Shown: positions 24,414 through 33,385 of the stretch, in pieces | How the letters are laid out: every line of letters starts with the position of its first letter | How positions within the stretch are numbered: position 1 is the stretch's first letter | NCBI RefSeq assembly: GCF_027257935.1 | Contig: NZ_JANZKW010000006.1 | Coordinates: forward strand, 62,001 to 126,000 | From: Chitinimonas sp. BJYL2 | Lineage (GTDB): Bacteria; Pseudomonadota; Gammaproteobacteria; Burkholderiales; Chitinimonadaceae | Direction of reading: 5' to 3' | DNA: 64,000 nt | Position numbers and translations under genes: made by a program | Notes under the pieces: generated by a model | Told to the model about the DNA's origin: nothing | The model's database searches: none | The model's input: only the letters and a program-made list of their open reading frames with translations

Positions 24414-26057
24414 ATGCTGACTTACACCCCGCCCCACGAGCAGGATCTCCCTCAAGCCACAGAAAAGCCTTGGGCGCTGCTACTGCTGTGTCTGGCATGG
24501 CTGCTCCCCGGCTTGCTGGGTCGCGAACCCCTCAAGCCCGACGAAACGCTGGTCGCCGATATCATTCGCCATATGGTCAGTGGCAATAGCTGGCTGCTGC
24601 CCAAGGTGGCGGGAGACGCTTGGGTAGACCGGATGCCGCTGTTCTACTGGGTCGCCGCCGGGCTCGGCTGGCTAGGCAGTCTGGCCGGACTAGCCCTGCA
24701 TGAAGGTGCCCGGCTCGCGACCGGCGCCTTCATGGCACTCGCGTTCTGGGGCGTGGGCATGGCTGCGCGCGAGCTGATCGGGCGTCGCCATGGGCGCTCG
24801 GCGGTCATGATCATGCTGGGTTCAAGCGGCCTGCTGCTGGTGGGTCATTCGCTCACACCTTCGATTGCGGTACTTGCCGCCTGGTGTTGGGGCCTGTACG
24901 CACTGGCACTGGCACCGCGCATGCCCTTTGCCGCGGCACCGCTGCTCGGGATTGCCATTGCCGCCTGCGGTCTGGCGGGCAGTCTGGCCGAGCCCGCCTT
25001 GCTCATCACCATTGCCCTGATTCTGCCTCTGTTCCGGAGCTGGCGCTTCTACCGCTACCGCCATGTGCTGCTGATTGCGCTGGTGATTGCTCTGCCCCTG
25101 ATCGTGGCCTGGCCCATGGCGCTGGCCAAGGCTTATCCGGAAGCCTATGCCCTCTGGCATGGCCACTACTCGCTGGGATTCTTCGGCGGGTTTGCACACT
25201 GGCAGGCCTGGCACCCATTTGGCTACTACCTGCGCCTGCTGCCTTGGTTTGCCTGGCCAGCCTGGTTTCTGGCCGGCGCCACCGTGTGGATGCAGCGTGA
25301 CCGACTGATGCAGGCACGCTTCCAGCTGCCACTGCTGGCCGGGGGGCTGATCCTGCTTTGCCTGATTACCTCGCAAAGCGGGCGCAGCGGTTATGCCTTG
25401 CTCTTGTTGCCGCCGCTGGCGCTGATCGGCGCGGTCGGGCTGGATGTCTTGCGGCGCGGAGCCTCTGCCTTTGTAAACTGGTTTGGCGTGATGACCTTCG
25501 GCCTGCTGGCAGGCGCGTTCTGGCTGGTCTGGGTGGCCATGCAGTTCGGCGTACCCGCCAAGCTCGCCGAGCGGATCAGCACCCTCGCGCCCAGTTTCGA
25601 GTATCAGTTCAGCCTGTTCGGCCTGATGCTGTCGATCGGCCTCACGCTGGCCTGGCTGTGGGCCGTATCGCGCCGCCGCACCATGGGCAGGCAGGCGGTG
25701 ACCAACTGGGCGGCTGGCATCACCCTTTGCTGGGGGCTCGCGGTGTTCATCGCCGGCGACTGGGTGGACGCCCGCACCAGCTACCGCGACTTTGCTGCGG
25801 CGATTGCCAGGGAGCTGCCACGCGAGGGTTGCGTTGCCAGCGACAATCTCCAGGCCAGCCAGCGGGCGGTACTGCACTACTATCTGGGCCTGCGTACCGA
25901 GCGTCGCGAACTACATCCGCAAACGCGCTGCGACTGGTTGCTGCGCCAATCAACCCGGCAGGCCAATGCGGTGCCTGCAGGCTGGCACGAAGTCTGGCAA
26001 GGCGCCCGACCGGGTGACCGCAATGAGCGCTACTACCTTTACCGGCGTGCACCATGA
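24414..26057 (+). CDS. ArnT-like glycosyltransferase, family 39 (GT-C fold)
   Basis: Predicted 547-residue polytopic membrane protein with about 11-12 hydrophobic helices. The GT-C catalytic acidic pair follows the first helix (KPDETLVADI, Asp43-Glu44), and a soluble C-terminal part begins near residue 450. ArnT/PMT-like enzymes transfer sugars from polyprenyl-phosphate donors in the periplasm to lipid A or proteins. The acceptor cannot be read from sequence, and no lipid A modification genes (arn, eptA) are nearby. The start ATG at 24414 follows the rpmE2 terminator by about 80 bases, with no clear Shine-Dalgarno. Confidence 0.88.
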   Translation: MLTYTPPHEQDLPQATEKPWALLLLCLAWLLPGLLGREPLKPDETLVADIIRHMVSGNSWLLPKVAGDAWVDRMPLFYWVAAGLGWLGSLAGLALHEGARLATGAFMALAFWGVGMAARELIGRRHGRSAVMIMLGSSGLLLVGHSLTPSIAVLAAWCWGLYALALAPRMPFAAAPLLGIAIAACGLAGSLAEPALLITIALILPLFRSWRFYRYRHVLLIALVIALPLIVAWPMALAKAYPEAYALWHGHYSLGFFGGFAHWQAWHPFGYYLRLLPWFAWPAWFLAGATVWMQRDRLMQARFQLPLLAGGLILLCLITSQSGRSGYALLLLPPLALIGAVGLDVLRRGASAFVNWFGVMTFGLLAGAFWLVWVAMQFGVPAKLAERISTLAPSFEYQFSLFGLMLSIGLTLAWLWAVSRRRTMGRQAVTNWAAGITLCWGLAVFIAGDWVDARTSYRDFAAAIARELPREGCVASDNLQASQRAVLHYYLGLRTERRELHPQTRCDWLLRQSTRQANAVPAGWHEVWQGARPGDRNERYYLYRRAP

Positions 26058-26134
26058 GCCAGCCCGGGAACCTTCCATCTGCATGATGCGTCCTAGGACT
26101 GCATAACCTTATCCGTCTGGGCTAAACTCTGCAC

Positions 26135-26512
26135 ATGCCAAAGCTGATTTCTTCCTTGCCACGCTGGATGCCGCTGTTCGCGCTGATGTGCCTTGTGCTC
26201 GTACCGGCTCAGGCTGAACCGCGCAATGCGCGCGCAGCAAGAGTGGATGCAGCCTCCCAGACGCGCCAGCCACAAGCCACCGACAGCAAGCTGGGTGCCT
26301 ACAAAGCATTGCCCCAGGCCAAGGCCCGCCAGAGCGAGTGTGCCGGGGGCGACTGCAGCAGCAAGTGCTCGGGCCCGCAATGTGCCAAGTCCAGCCTTTT
26401 CGGTGCACTGATGGATCTATTCGACGGCCATCCCGGCTGCACGCCGCGCGCATCCGACAATCTTGGTGACAATGACGTCCCGACGCTGGATCGTCCGCCC
26501 AAGCTCATCTGA
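26135..26512 (+). CDS. Small secreted cysteine-containing protein of unknown function
   Basis: Predicted 125 residues with a signal peptide (hydrophobic core WMPLFALMCLVLVP, cut after AQA). The mature part is polar and has five cysteines: four form CAGGDCSSKCSGPQC near residues 69-83, and one follows at HPGCTP. The clustered pattern suggests a disulfide-rich or metal-binding periplasmic protein. I recognise no family. It lies between the glycosyltransferase and a TolC-like protein, 77 bases after the former. No good ribosome site precedes the ATG, so expression is less certain than for its neighbours. Confidence 0.55.
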   Translation: MPKLISSLPRWMPLFALMCLVLVPAQAEPRNARAARVDAASQTRQPQATDSKLGAYKALPQAKARQSECAGGDCSSKCSGPQCAKSSLFGALMDLFDGHPGCTPRASDNLGDNDVPTLDRPPKLI

Positions 26513-26639
26513 GCTGAATACCAAGCCAAGCGCAGTGCGCAGACAGTGCCCCTTACGGCATCTCGGCATCATCCCGGCCGCCAGGCCCAGCGGCCCACGC
26601 CCTCCTCATTCATCGAACGCTCATAGAATCCCCACCAAC

Positions 26640-27869
26640 GTGCTGCCTCGATTGCCCCGCGTCATCTTGCTGGCCTGCCTGCCACTGTGCCTGAGTCTGC
26701 CGGCGCGCAGCGCCAGCGATACATCGGCCAGCCCGACCGGGGAGATCGCCGCACAGATTGCGGCGTTTGGCCGCCACACCCTCACCACCGACCAAGCCGT
26801 CCGTTTGGCACTCGTACAACATCCTGCCGCCAGAAAGCGCCTGCTGAGCTTGGGTATTTCACCGCGCTCACTGCTCGCTGCGGGCTGGCTGGAGCGGGAA
26901 ACACTCGGGCTATGGGATGAACTGCTGGGCAGGCAGATACGCATGGATGACCCTCGCCTGCCGCAGGTAGACGCACTGATTCATGAGGTACAGGCAATAC
27001 GCCGTAGCTGGTATGTTGCGGCCGCAGCCCGCCAGCTGGCACCCCATTACCTAGCCAGAATGGCCACGCTGGATGCTCAAGCCGAGCTGGCGCGTAGTCG
27101 GCGGGAGGCACAAACCCTCTCGCGCTTTGATGAAGCCAAGGCGCTCGCTGATATTGCCGAGGACAGGCAGGCAAGACGCGATGAACAGATCGAGACCGAC
27201 CAGTCCGCCCTGGCGCTCCGACAGGCACTGGGGCTGCCGCCCGATGCCATCATGCAACTGGCCACCCTGCCGGACCCGTTATCAACAGTCAGCTCGCTGG
27301 CAGAGCTTGACGCCATTGCCCGCCAGCAACATATCGACCTGCGTCGTGCACTGGAGGCGGCGCCGTCCGAGCGCAGTGCGGTCGGCGCCCGCATGTCCAA
27401 ACCCGTCAACGTGAGTCTGCCTGTACTGGAAGGCAAGGCCCCGACGACGGCGCTGGACGCACGGCTGGAAGCTCGGCTTCAGAGCGCGGAGCTGCTCCAC
27501 AGGGTGTACGCGGAACTTGCCCAGCGCCGCTTTGTGCTGGCCCGAGCCTATGAGCGCTGGCATCGTCTCCAGCAAGAGATTCTGCCTCTGCGCGTTACCG
27601 CAACCGCAGAAGCCCTCAAACACTACAACGGCATGCTCAAGGGGGTGGATGTCCTGATCGATGCCAGGGCGCGCGAAGTTGCCACGCGCATTGACGAGAT
27701 CAAAGCCCGTCGTGACTACTGGCTGGCGCGACTGGATCTGGAAACCACGGTTGGCGGCCAGCTCCCGGAGGGCAAGGAAAAACTGAGCGAGGCCTTGCCG
27801 CCGCTTCCGCCCACTCAGGCCCCGGCGGTGGAACAGCGCAAACACGGCCACGGCCATCCTCGGCACTGA
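26640..27869 (+). CDS. TolC family outer-membrane efflux-like protein
   Basis: Read from a GTG at 26640, this gives 409 residues with a signal peptide (VILLACLPLCLSLPARSA). The in-frame stretch upstream of the GTG is basic and has no homology. The region TDQAVRLALVQHP is the start of a TolC repeat. Long heptad-rich helices follow and the protein ends with ARLDLETTVGGQLP, typical of TolC-related proteins linked to metal-resistance clusters. The C-terminus is rich in His (KHGHGHPRH), which could bind metal. No RND pump or adaptor genes are adjacent. The Shine-Dalgarno is poor, so the exact start is uncertain. Confidence 0.75.
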   Translation: MLPRLPRVILLACLPLCLSLPARSASDTSASPTGEIAAQIAAFGRHTLTTDQAVRLALVQHPAARKRLLSLGISPRSLLAAGWLERETLGLWDELLGRQIRMDDPRLPQVDALIHEVQAIRRSWYVAAAARQLAPHYLARMATLDAQAELARSRREAQTLSRFDEAKALADIAEDRQARRDEQIETDQSALALRQALGLPPDAIMQLATLPDPLSTVSSLAELDAIARQQHIDLRRALEAAPSERSAVGARMSKPVNVSLPVLEGKAPTTALDARLEARLQSAELLHRVYAELAQRRFVLARAYERWHRLQQEILPLRVTATAEALKHYNGMLKGVDVLIDARAREVATRIDEIKARRDYWLARLDLETTVGGQLPEGKEKLSEALPPLPPTQAPAVEQRKHGHGHPRH

Positions 27870-27977
27870 TGCGCTGACGAACCCACCAAGCAAGCTGCTC
27901 AGAGCAGAGGGCGATGTCCAAGAAAACGGGCCGGCCTGATAGCTGCCGACCCGCCTTGTAGCACTGCCTGGCTACGC

Positions 27978-28841
27978 TCAATGCGGCATCAAACGCACAC
28001 CATAGCCACCACCCAGCACCTCCAGCGAGAACAGCCGGTCGATATTCGGGTGCTTGCCCGGGTGCTTGCGCGCATCCTCGGCGTGTTCGCCGTATAGCCA
28101 CTGACCCAAGCGGGCGGCCTTGGGCGTGATCGCGCCGAAGTCGCGGAACAGTGCGTGGTACACCGCCAGCGAGCCCGCCTGACCGGGACGATTCTCGATG
28201 ATGGCTTCGAGCTTGCCCTCGCGCCAGAGCTGGATGCCGCCCAGATGATCCACGCGTGGCAAGCAGGCCAGCACCTCGGCAAAGGCCAAGGCCGGTGCCT
28301 GTTGCAGCAATTGCTTGCTGGCTTCGCGGAACTGCGGCACGCGGCTGTCGCGCATCCATTCGAACAAGGCCATTTCCCGCGTCACGATCTGCACCCCGGC
28401 AGCGGCGGCGCGGGCGATGGCGGCTTGTTTGTCATCGTGGCTGCGCGAGCCGATGGCATCCTGGACCAGGAAGACCTGTTTGCCGGCAGCACGCAGCTCC
28501 AGCGCCGTCTGCAAGACGCACACATGGGCCTCCATGCCGCAAATGACCACCTGCTCGCGTACGGCGGCGGGCGTGCCCTTGAGGCAATCTGCCGCCACAC
28601 AGGAGAACGAGGTTTTGTCGACGACGGGCGCATCGGGCACCACGGCACGCAAGGCGGCCACGGTATGGCCGAGACCTTGCGGGTACTGCTCGGACAGCAC
28701 GATGGGTACACCATTCATGCGCGCGGCATCCATCAACCAGCGAACGGCGGCCACCAGACGCGGCGCTTCGGCCACAGCGGGGATCAGCTTGTCCTGAACA
28801 TCCACCACCAGCAAGGTGCAGTTATCGGCGTGCATCAGCAT
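27978..28841 (-). CDS. Isochorismatase-family hydrolase fused to a DUF2322 domain
   Basis: Predicted 287 residues from the ATG at 28841, which has AAGGAG seven bases upstream. Residues 1 to about 180 are a YcaC-like isochorismatase-family hydrolase: LLVVDVQDKL carries the catalytic Asp and ICGMEAHVCVLQTALEL the nucleophilic Cys. From about residue 185 to the end the sequence matches DUF2322: CLPRVDHLGGI, IENRPGQAGSLAVYHAL, HAEDARKHPGKHPNIDRL. DUF2322 is otherwise known to me as a stand-alone small protein. The joined frame has no internal start or shift, so the fusion looks real. It lies downstream of iscX on the same strand, separated by 200 bases. Confidence 0.88.
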   Translation of the reverse strand: MLMHADNCTLLVVDVQDKLIPAVAEAPRLVAAVRWLMDAARMNGVPIVLSEQYPQGLGHTVAALRAVVPDAPVVDKTSFSCVAADCLKGTPAAVREQVVICGMEAHVCVLQTALELRAAGKQVFLVQDAIGSRSHDDKQAAIARAAAAGVQIVTREMALFEWMRDSRVPQFREASKQLLQQAPALAFAEVLACLPRVDHLGGIQLWREGKLEAIIENRPGQAGSLAVYHALFRDFGAITPKAARLGQWLYGEHAEDARKHPGKHPNIDRLFSLEVLGGGYGVRLMPH

Positions 28842-29041
28842 GGGCAATCTCCTTATGTTTTTATGGGGTTGGCCTATGCTAACGCGGCTTGGTGTCCAGA
28901 CCAAAGAGCCGAACCGCACTAAGACGGATCAGGACCGCCATAAATCCGCTTCCCCAAAGCATCAGGGACGCCGACCAGGCCCTTGCGCCCTGTCCTGCGT
29001 CCCTGCTTGCACGGCTGACCGGTTTGACCGGACAGACGACC

Positions 29042-29236
29042 TTACTCGGCTTCGTCGATCCAGCACATCTGGATGGCTTCGAGAATCTTCTCGCCGCAAT
29101 GCTTGGGATCATCGTCGAAACCGTCGAGCGCCATCACCCACTGCATCAGGTCGGTAAAGCGCACGGCCTTGGGATCCTGATCGGGGAATTTGTCGGCCAG
29201 TTCAATGGCGATATCGCGCGAATCCGTCCACTTCAT
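29042..29236 (-). CDS. iscX: Fe-S cluster assembly accessory protein IscX
   Basis: Predicted 64 residues. [32 protein letters not shown] and [17 protein letters not shown] are the full IscX (YfhJ) pattern with its acidic surface. IscX binds IscS and ferrous iron and tunes the rate of cluster assembly. Its ATG overlaps the YbaK stop (ATGA at 29233-29236), tying it to the operon even though a non-Isc gene stands between it and fdx. Confidence 0.95.
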   Translation of the reverse strand: MKWTDSRDIAIELADKFPDQDPKAVRFTDLMQWVMALDGFDDDPKHCGEKILEAIQMCWIDEAE

Positions 29237-29724
29237 GGTTGTTGCTCCTGCTTGATGTCACATACGGGTGCGCCGGTTACGGCTTGCAGTTCGGCCGGCG
29301 TCAGGCGGAATACGCTATCGCTGGTGCCGCCGGCTGCCCAGACATGCTCGAACTGGAGCAGATCACGGTCAATCAGGATGGCCGGGGACTCCAGGTGACC
29401 CACCGGCGCCACGCCGCCAATCGCAAAGCCGGTCTTGCGGCGCACGAAATCGGCATCGGCGCGGCTGACCGGCTCGCCCAACAAGGCGGTGACTCGAGCC
29501 TCATCGACGCGATTGCTGCCGCTGGTCACCACCAGCACCACACGGTCGCTGGCCTTGGCTTGCAGCACGATGGACTTGGCGATCTCGGCCACAGTGCAAC
29601 CTATCGCGGCAGCGGCATCGGCTGCAGTGCGCGTGCCCGCCGGGAAGACCTTCATCTCGATGGCAATACCGGCCGCAGCCAGTGCGGCCTCAACACGTTG
29701 CTGGCTGCTCAGTGGCTGGTTCAT
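29233..29724 (-). CDS. YbaK/EbsC family aminoacyl-tRNA deacylase
   Basis: Predicted 163 residues from the ATG at 29724, which overlaps the fdx stop (ATGA). The family is recognised from [48 protein letters not shown] and [14 protein letters not shown]. Relatives hydrolyse mischarged tRNAs such as Cys-tRNA(Pro). Both ends overlap Isc genes (fdx before, iscX after) by 4 bases, so it is translationally coupled to the Fe-S operon. A cysteine-related proofreading enzyme beside a cysteine desulfurase is suggestive but unproven. Confidence 0.92.
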   Translation of the reverse strand: MNQPLSSQQRVEAALAAAGIAIEMKVFPAGTRTAADAAAAIGCTVAEIAKSIVLQAKASDRVVLVVTSGSNRVDEARVTALLGEPVSRADADFVRRKTGFAIGGVAPVGHLESPAILIDRDLLQFEHVWAAGGTSDSVFRLTPAELQAVTGAPVCDIKQEQQP

Positions 29725-30077
29725 ACATCCCAGTCCTTGTCGTAGTGCTCGCGGGCGTGGTTGATCGTGTACTTGGGGATTTCCACGGTCAGGTCTGCCT
29801 TGGCCACAATGGCCTGGCACGACAGGCGCGACACACTCGTCAGGCCCCAGGCCTTGTCGAGCAAGTCGTCTTCCTCTTCCTCGCTCGGGGTCAGGCTGTT
29901 GAAACCCTGACGCACGATCACATGGCAGGTGGTACACGCGCAGGACTTCTCGCAGGCGTGTTCGATGGCGATATCGTGTTGCAGCAACACGTCGCAGATC
30001 GATTCGCCTTCAGGTGCATCGATCTGTTTGCCCTGGGGGCAGAGTTCGGCGTGGGGAAGTACGGTGATGATGGGCAT
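29721..30077 (-). CDS. fdx: ISC-type [2Fe-2S] ferredoxin
   Basis: Predicted 118 residues from the ATG at 30077 with AGAGG upstream; a longer frame is rejected because MPIITVLPH is the conserved start. The cluster ligands CEKSCACTTC (Cys spacing C-x5-C-x2-C) and the later Cys in LSCQAIV are present. Adrenodoxin-type Fdx supplies electrons for cluster assembly on IscU. hscA ends 120 bases upstream, with an intergenic repeat between them. Confidence 0.96.
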   Translation of the reverse strand: MPIITVLPHAELCPQGKQIDAPEGESICDVLLQHDIAIEHACEKSCACTTCHVIVRQGFNSLTPSEEEEDDLLDKAWGLTSVSRLSCQAIVAKADLTVEIPKYTINHAREHYDKDWDV

Positions 30078-30144
30078 GTTTGCCTCTTGGGTTGCTTTGC
30101 TTGGGCCCACCCCTGTCCATAGGCAGTGAGCCATCTCGGGCGTA

Positions 30145-30191
30145 CGGCGCTATGCGCCGCCCTCACCCCTCTCCCGCCTGCGGGCGAGGGG
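30145..30191. repeat. GC-rich intergenic repeat between hscA and fdx
   Basis: Two consecutive dyads. CGGCGC (30145-30150) pairs with GCGCCG (30154-30159). CCCCTCTCCCGC (30166-30177) pairs with GCGGGCGAGGGG (30180-30191) with one mismatch. The CCCTCACCCCTCTCCC...GCGAGGGG layout is a common dispersed element in proteobacterial genomes. As RNA on the minus strand it would form a strong hairpin within the isc transcript, which could stabilise or partly terminate the message. Confidence 0.6.
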
Positions 30192-30197
30192 AACGGA

Positions 30198-32060
30198 TTA
30201 TCCCAGTTCGCTGAGCTTTTGCCCGGCCAACCCGCGTTTCACCGCCGCATCCATACGGCGCGCGGCAAACTCATTGCTAGCCTGGTTGAGCAGCTCGGTG
30301 GCATGGCGGATTGCAGCGGCATCATTACCCGCATGGGCCAAGCCCAGGGCGGCGATGGCGGCATCCACCTCGGCGCGTTCAGACGCATCAAGTAGCGCGC
30401 CATCGCTGGCCAGGGCGATCGCAATCGCATCCAGCAGCCCTTCGGCTTCGACACGAGCCTCGGTCAGGGCGCGGGCCTGCATGTCGGCGCTGGCGTATGT
30501 CATGCTCTCTTGCAGCATACGGGCGATTTCATCATCACCCAGGCCATAGGCCGGCTTCACGGCAATGCTGGCTTCGATGCCGGTGGACTGTTCGCGCGCA
30601 GACACGCTGAGCAGGCCATCGGCATCGACCTGGAAGGTCACACGGATACGCGCCGCGCCTGCCGCCATGGGCGGAATGCCGCGTAGCTCGAAGCGCGCGA
30701 GCGATCGGCAATCGGCCACCAGCTCGCGTTCGCCCTGCACCACGTGGATAGCCATGGCGGTCTGGCCTTCCTTGTAGGTAGTGAAATCCTGCGCCCGTGC
30801 GGTGGGAATCGTGCTGTTGCGCGGGATGACCTTTTCCGAGAGGCCGCCCATGGTTTCCAGCCCCAGCGAGAGCGGAATCACATCCAGCAGCAACCATTCA
30901 TCATCGCTCTTGTTGCCGGCGAGCGCATTGGCCTGCATGGCCGCGCCAAGGGCGACCACCTTGTCGGGATCGAGATTGGTCAGCGGCTCACAGCCAAAGA
31001 ACTCAGCCACGGCTCGGCGCACATGCGGCATACGGGTGGCACCGCCCACCATCACCACGCCCTTGATGTGCTCCACACCGAGGCGCGCATCTCGCAGCGC
31101 CTTGCGCACCGGGTTGATGGTTTTCTGCACCAGGGTCTTGGTGATGGTCTCGAAGGTTTCCACATCGAGTTCCAGATCAATCACCGTGCCGTTTTGCAGC
31201 TTGGCCGTAATGCGCGTGCTTTCGTGTTCGCTGAGCGCTTCCTTGGCCTCGCGCGCACGCGTGAGCAGCAGGCGCATGTCGTGGTCGCCAACCAGGCTCA
31301 GGCCGGCTTGCTCGGCAATCCAGCAATAGATGCGCTGGTCGAAGTCGTCGCCACCCAGCGCAGAATCTCCCGAAGTGGACAGCACCTCGAACACGCCGCG
31401 AGTCAGCTTGAGAATCGATACATCAAACGTGCCGCCGCCCAGGTCATACACCACATAGGTACCTTCCGCCGCATTGTCGAGCCCATAGGCCACGGCCGCT
31501 GCCGTGGGCTCATTGAGCAGGCGCAGCACGTTCAGGCCGGCCAGCGTGGCGGCGTCCTTGGTGGCCTGGCGTTGGGCGTCGTCAAAGTAAGCGGGCACGG
31601 TAATCACGGCGCCCACCAGTTCACCGCCCAGGCTGGCCTCCGCGCGCAGGCGTAGCGTACGCAGGATATCGGCCGATACTTCGACGGGGCTCTTCTCGCC
31701 CGCTACGGTTTTGAGTTTGAGCATGCCCGGCGCATCGACAAAGCGGTATGGCGTGGCTGCAGAATCTGGCAGATCCTTGACGCCGCGGCCCATGAAACGT
31801 TTGACCGAGACAATGGTATTGCGCGGGTCTTCCATCTGCCGCGCCTGGGCGCGATGACCCACGGTGATCGCGCCGTCCGCGGCGTAATGCACGACCGAGG
31901 GCAGCAGATTGCGGCCGCGCTCGTCGGGCAGTACGGTGGCAGAACCACTGCGCACGGTTGCGACCAGCGAATTGGTCGTGCCAAGGTCGATACCGACAGC
32001 AAGACGCTGCTGGTGCGGTGCGGGAGCTTCGCCGGGTTCGGCAATCTGGAACAGGGCCAT
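30198..32060 (-). CDS. hscA: Fe-S protein assembly chaperone HscA
   Basis: Predicted 620 residues. Hsp70 nucleotide-binding signatures: [29 protein letters not shown] and [23 protein letters not shown]. The linker and substrate domain follow, with [14 protein letters not shown]. Length and position after hscB identify HscA rather than DnaK. It binds the LPPVK peptide of IscU and drives cluster transfer with ATP. A 99-base gap separates it from the DUF2789 gene. RBS quality was not used to choose the start, which is fixed by homology. Confidence 0.97.
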   Translation of the reverse strand: MALFQIAEPGEAPAPHQQRLAVGIDLGTTNSLVATVRSGSATVLPDERGRNLLPSVVHYAADGAITVGHRAQARQMEDPRNTIVSVKRFMGRGVKDLPDSAATPYRFVDAPGMLKLKTVAGEKSPVEVSADILRTLRLRAEASLGGELVGAVITVPAYFDDAQRQATKDAATLAGLNVLRLLNEPTAAAVAYGLDNAAEGTYVVYDLGGGTFDVSILKLTRGVFEVLSTSGDSALGGDDFDQRIYCWIAEQAGLSLVGDHDMRLLLTRAREAKEALSEHESTRITAKLQNGTVIDLELDVETFETITKTLVQKTINPVRKALRDARLGVEHIKGVVMVGGATRMPHVRRAVAEFFGCEPLTNLDPDKVVALGAAMQANALAGNKSDDEWLLLDVIPLSLGLETMGGLSEKVIPRNSTIPTARAQDFTTYKEGQTAMAIHVVQGERELVADCRSLARFELRGIPPMAAGAARIRVTFQVDADGLLSVSAREQSTGIEASIAVKPAYGLGDDEIARMLQESMTYASADMQARALTEARVEAEGLLDAIAIALASDGALLDASERAEVDAAIAALGLAHAGNDAAAIRHATELLNQASNEFAARRMDAAVKRGLAGQKLSELG

Positions 32061-32118
32061 AATCGAATCGAGTCTTTCAACGCCCGGTCATTGCTGCACA
32101 CCGGGTCAAGCATTGCGA

Positions 32119-32145
32119 GGCGCGTACCGCTAGACGGTGCGCGCC
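32119..32145 (-). other. Intercistronic hairpin between DUF2789 and hscA
   Basis: An 11-bp stem (32119-32129 with 32135-32145, including one G-U wobble) around loop CTAGA. No T tract follows, so termination is unlikely; an RNA-processing or stabilising role within the isc message is possible. Confidence 0.35.
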
Positions 32146-32159
32146 GGTATACGGTGGTA

Positions 32160-32399
32160 TCAACCGGCCTGTTTGCTGAGCAGCAAGGCCAGTGCATCGA
32201 TCACTTCGGCCCAGTCGCCGTCGTCATCAAGCTCCTCGGCCAGAAAGGCGGCTTGCGAGGGGGTCCAGTAAGCGGCCTGCGCAATCGGCGTGTCGGCAGC
32301 AAGCGGGTGCGAGGCGATGAAAGCCTGTATCGCAGCCATATCGTTGGCGAGCCCGAGCTGGGCAAACAAACCGGCGAAATCGTGCTTGCTGGTATCCAT
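32160..32399 (-). CDS. DUF2789 family protein inside the isc operon
   Basis: Predicted 79 residues. DUF2789 pattern: LFAQLGLANDMAAIQAFIASH, YWTPSQAAFLAEEL and an acidic DDDGDWAEVIDALALLL end. The family is small, acidic and helical with no known role. It sits between hscB (ends 32427) and hscA, 27 bases downstream of hscB, where the standard isc order has no gene. In size and charge it resembles IscX, so a modulatory role on the chaperone pair is conceivable, but that is inference only. Confidence 0.88.
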   Translation of the reverse strand: MDTSKHDFAGLFAQLGLANDMAAIQAFIASHPLAADTPIAQAAYWTPSQAAFLAEELDDDGDWAEVIDALALLLSKQAG

Positions 32400-32426
32400 T
32401 ACGGCATCCTCTCCTTTAGCCCGCGC

Positions 32427-32957
32427 TCAATCGAGCAACACTTCTACCGCGTCGCCGATTTCCTGATCCAGCTTGGCCAGAAAGCGCAGCTTGCGCACGA
32501 TAAGTGCCGCCGCAGCGTAGTCATGCCGCGTATCCAGCTCACGGGCCAGTGCGTGTTCGAGCACGCGGGTTTCGCCTGCCAGCTCGCCGGCAAGCTGATC
32601 CAGTGCGGCCATATCCTGCGCGGCGCGTGCATCCATCACCGCTTCGCGCCATTCCATCTGCTGCATCAGGAAGGCGGCGGGCATGCTGGTGTTGGTTTCT
32701 TCCTTTGTATCCACCCCGGCCAGCTGCAGCAGATAGCGCGCTCGGTTCAGTGGGGATTTCAGGGTCTGGAAGGCTTCGTTGACGCGCGTGGCGGCTTGCA
32801 GTGCCAGACGCTTGTCGGCATCGGCCAGCGCAGCGGCGCGGTCAGGGTGGTACAGGCTCTGCAGGGCGCGATATGCCGTTTCCAGTGCCGCACCATCCAG
32901 GCTGTAGCTGCGCGGCAGGCCGAACAGGGTGAAATGATCGTGGGAAAAATCAAGCAT
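32427..32957 (-). CDS. hscB: Fe-S cluster co-chaperone HscB
   Basis: Predicted 176 residues. An N-terminal J domain with the HPD tripeptide in SLYHPDRA (about residues 36-43) and a C-terminal three-helix IscU-binding domain (LLQLAGVDTKEETNTSMPAAFLMQQMEWREAV) are both present. HscB delivers IscU to HscA and stimulates its ATPase. It is 32 bases downstream of iscA. Confidence 0.95.
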   Translation of the reverse strand: MLDFSHDHFTLFGLPRSYSLDGAALETAYRALQSLYHPDRAAALADADKRLALQAATRVNEAFQTLKSPLNRARYLLQLAGVDTKEETNTSMPAAFLMQQMEWREAVMDARAAQDMAALDQLAGELAGETRVLEHALARELDTRHDYAAAALIVRKLRFLAKLDQEIGDAVEVLLD

Positions 32958-32989
32958 GGTGGTCAGGCACGATCAGCATCGCGGCAGCC

Positions 32990-33313
32990 TCAGGTATTGA
33001 AGCTCTCGCCGCAGCCGCACTCGTCCTTCACGTTCGGGTTATTGAACTTGAAGCCTTCGTTGAGGCCTTCCTTCACGAAATCCAGCTCGGTGCCGTCTAG
33101 ATAGGGCAGGCTCTTCGCGTCAGTGAAGATTTTCACGCCAAAGCTCTCGAAGCTGAGGTCTTCGGCAGCGGGTACATCCACGAACTCCAGCTTGTAAGCC
33201 ATACCCGAGCAACCCGAGGTGCGCACGGCCAGCCGCACGCCCACGCCCTTGCCGCGTTTGGCGATGTAGTTGCTGACGTGCTTCGCAGCGCTTTCAGAGA
33301 GAGTCAGTGCCAT
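32990..33313 (-). CDS. iscA: A-type Fe-S carrier IscA
   Basis: Predicted 107 residues. Three conserved cysteines appear as [13 protein letters not shown] (near residue 35) and the C-terminal DECGCGESF pair. IscA passes clusters or iron to target proteins. It lies between iscU (72 bases upstream) and hscB in standard order. Confidence 0.97.
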   Translation of the reverse strand: MALTLSESAAKHVSNYIAKRGKGVGVRLAVRTSGCSGMAYKLEFVDVPAAEDLSFESFGVKIFTDAKSLPYLDGTELDFVKEGLNEGFKFNNPNVKDECGCGESFNT

Positions 33314-33385
33314 GTTCTACCTGCAAGACGTTAGGTTGGAGGGCTAAGGCAAAGGGGTGGCGCCAATCCGCCAGCCCCGCGTGCC

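Noticed and set aside
28879-29112. 77-codon minus-strand frame between iscX and the isochorismatase gene
   Set aside because: Overlaps iscX in another frame, has no ribosome site and no family pattern.
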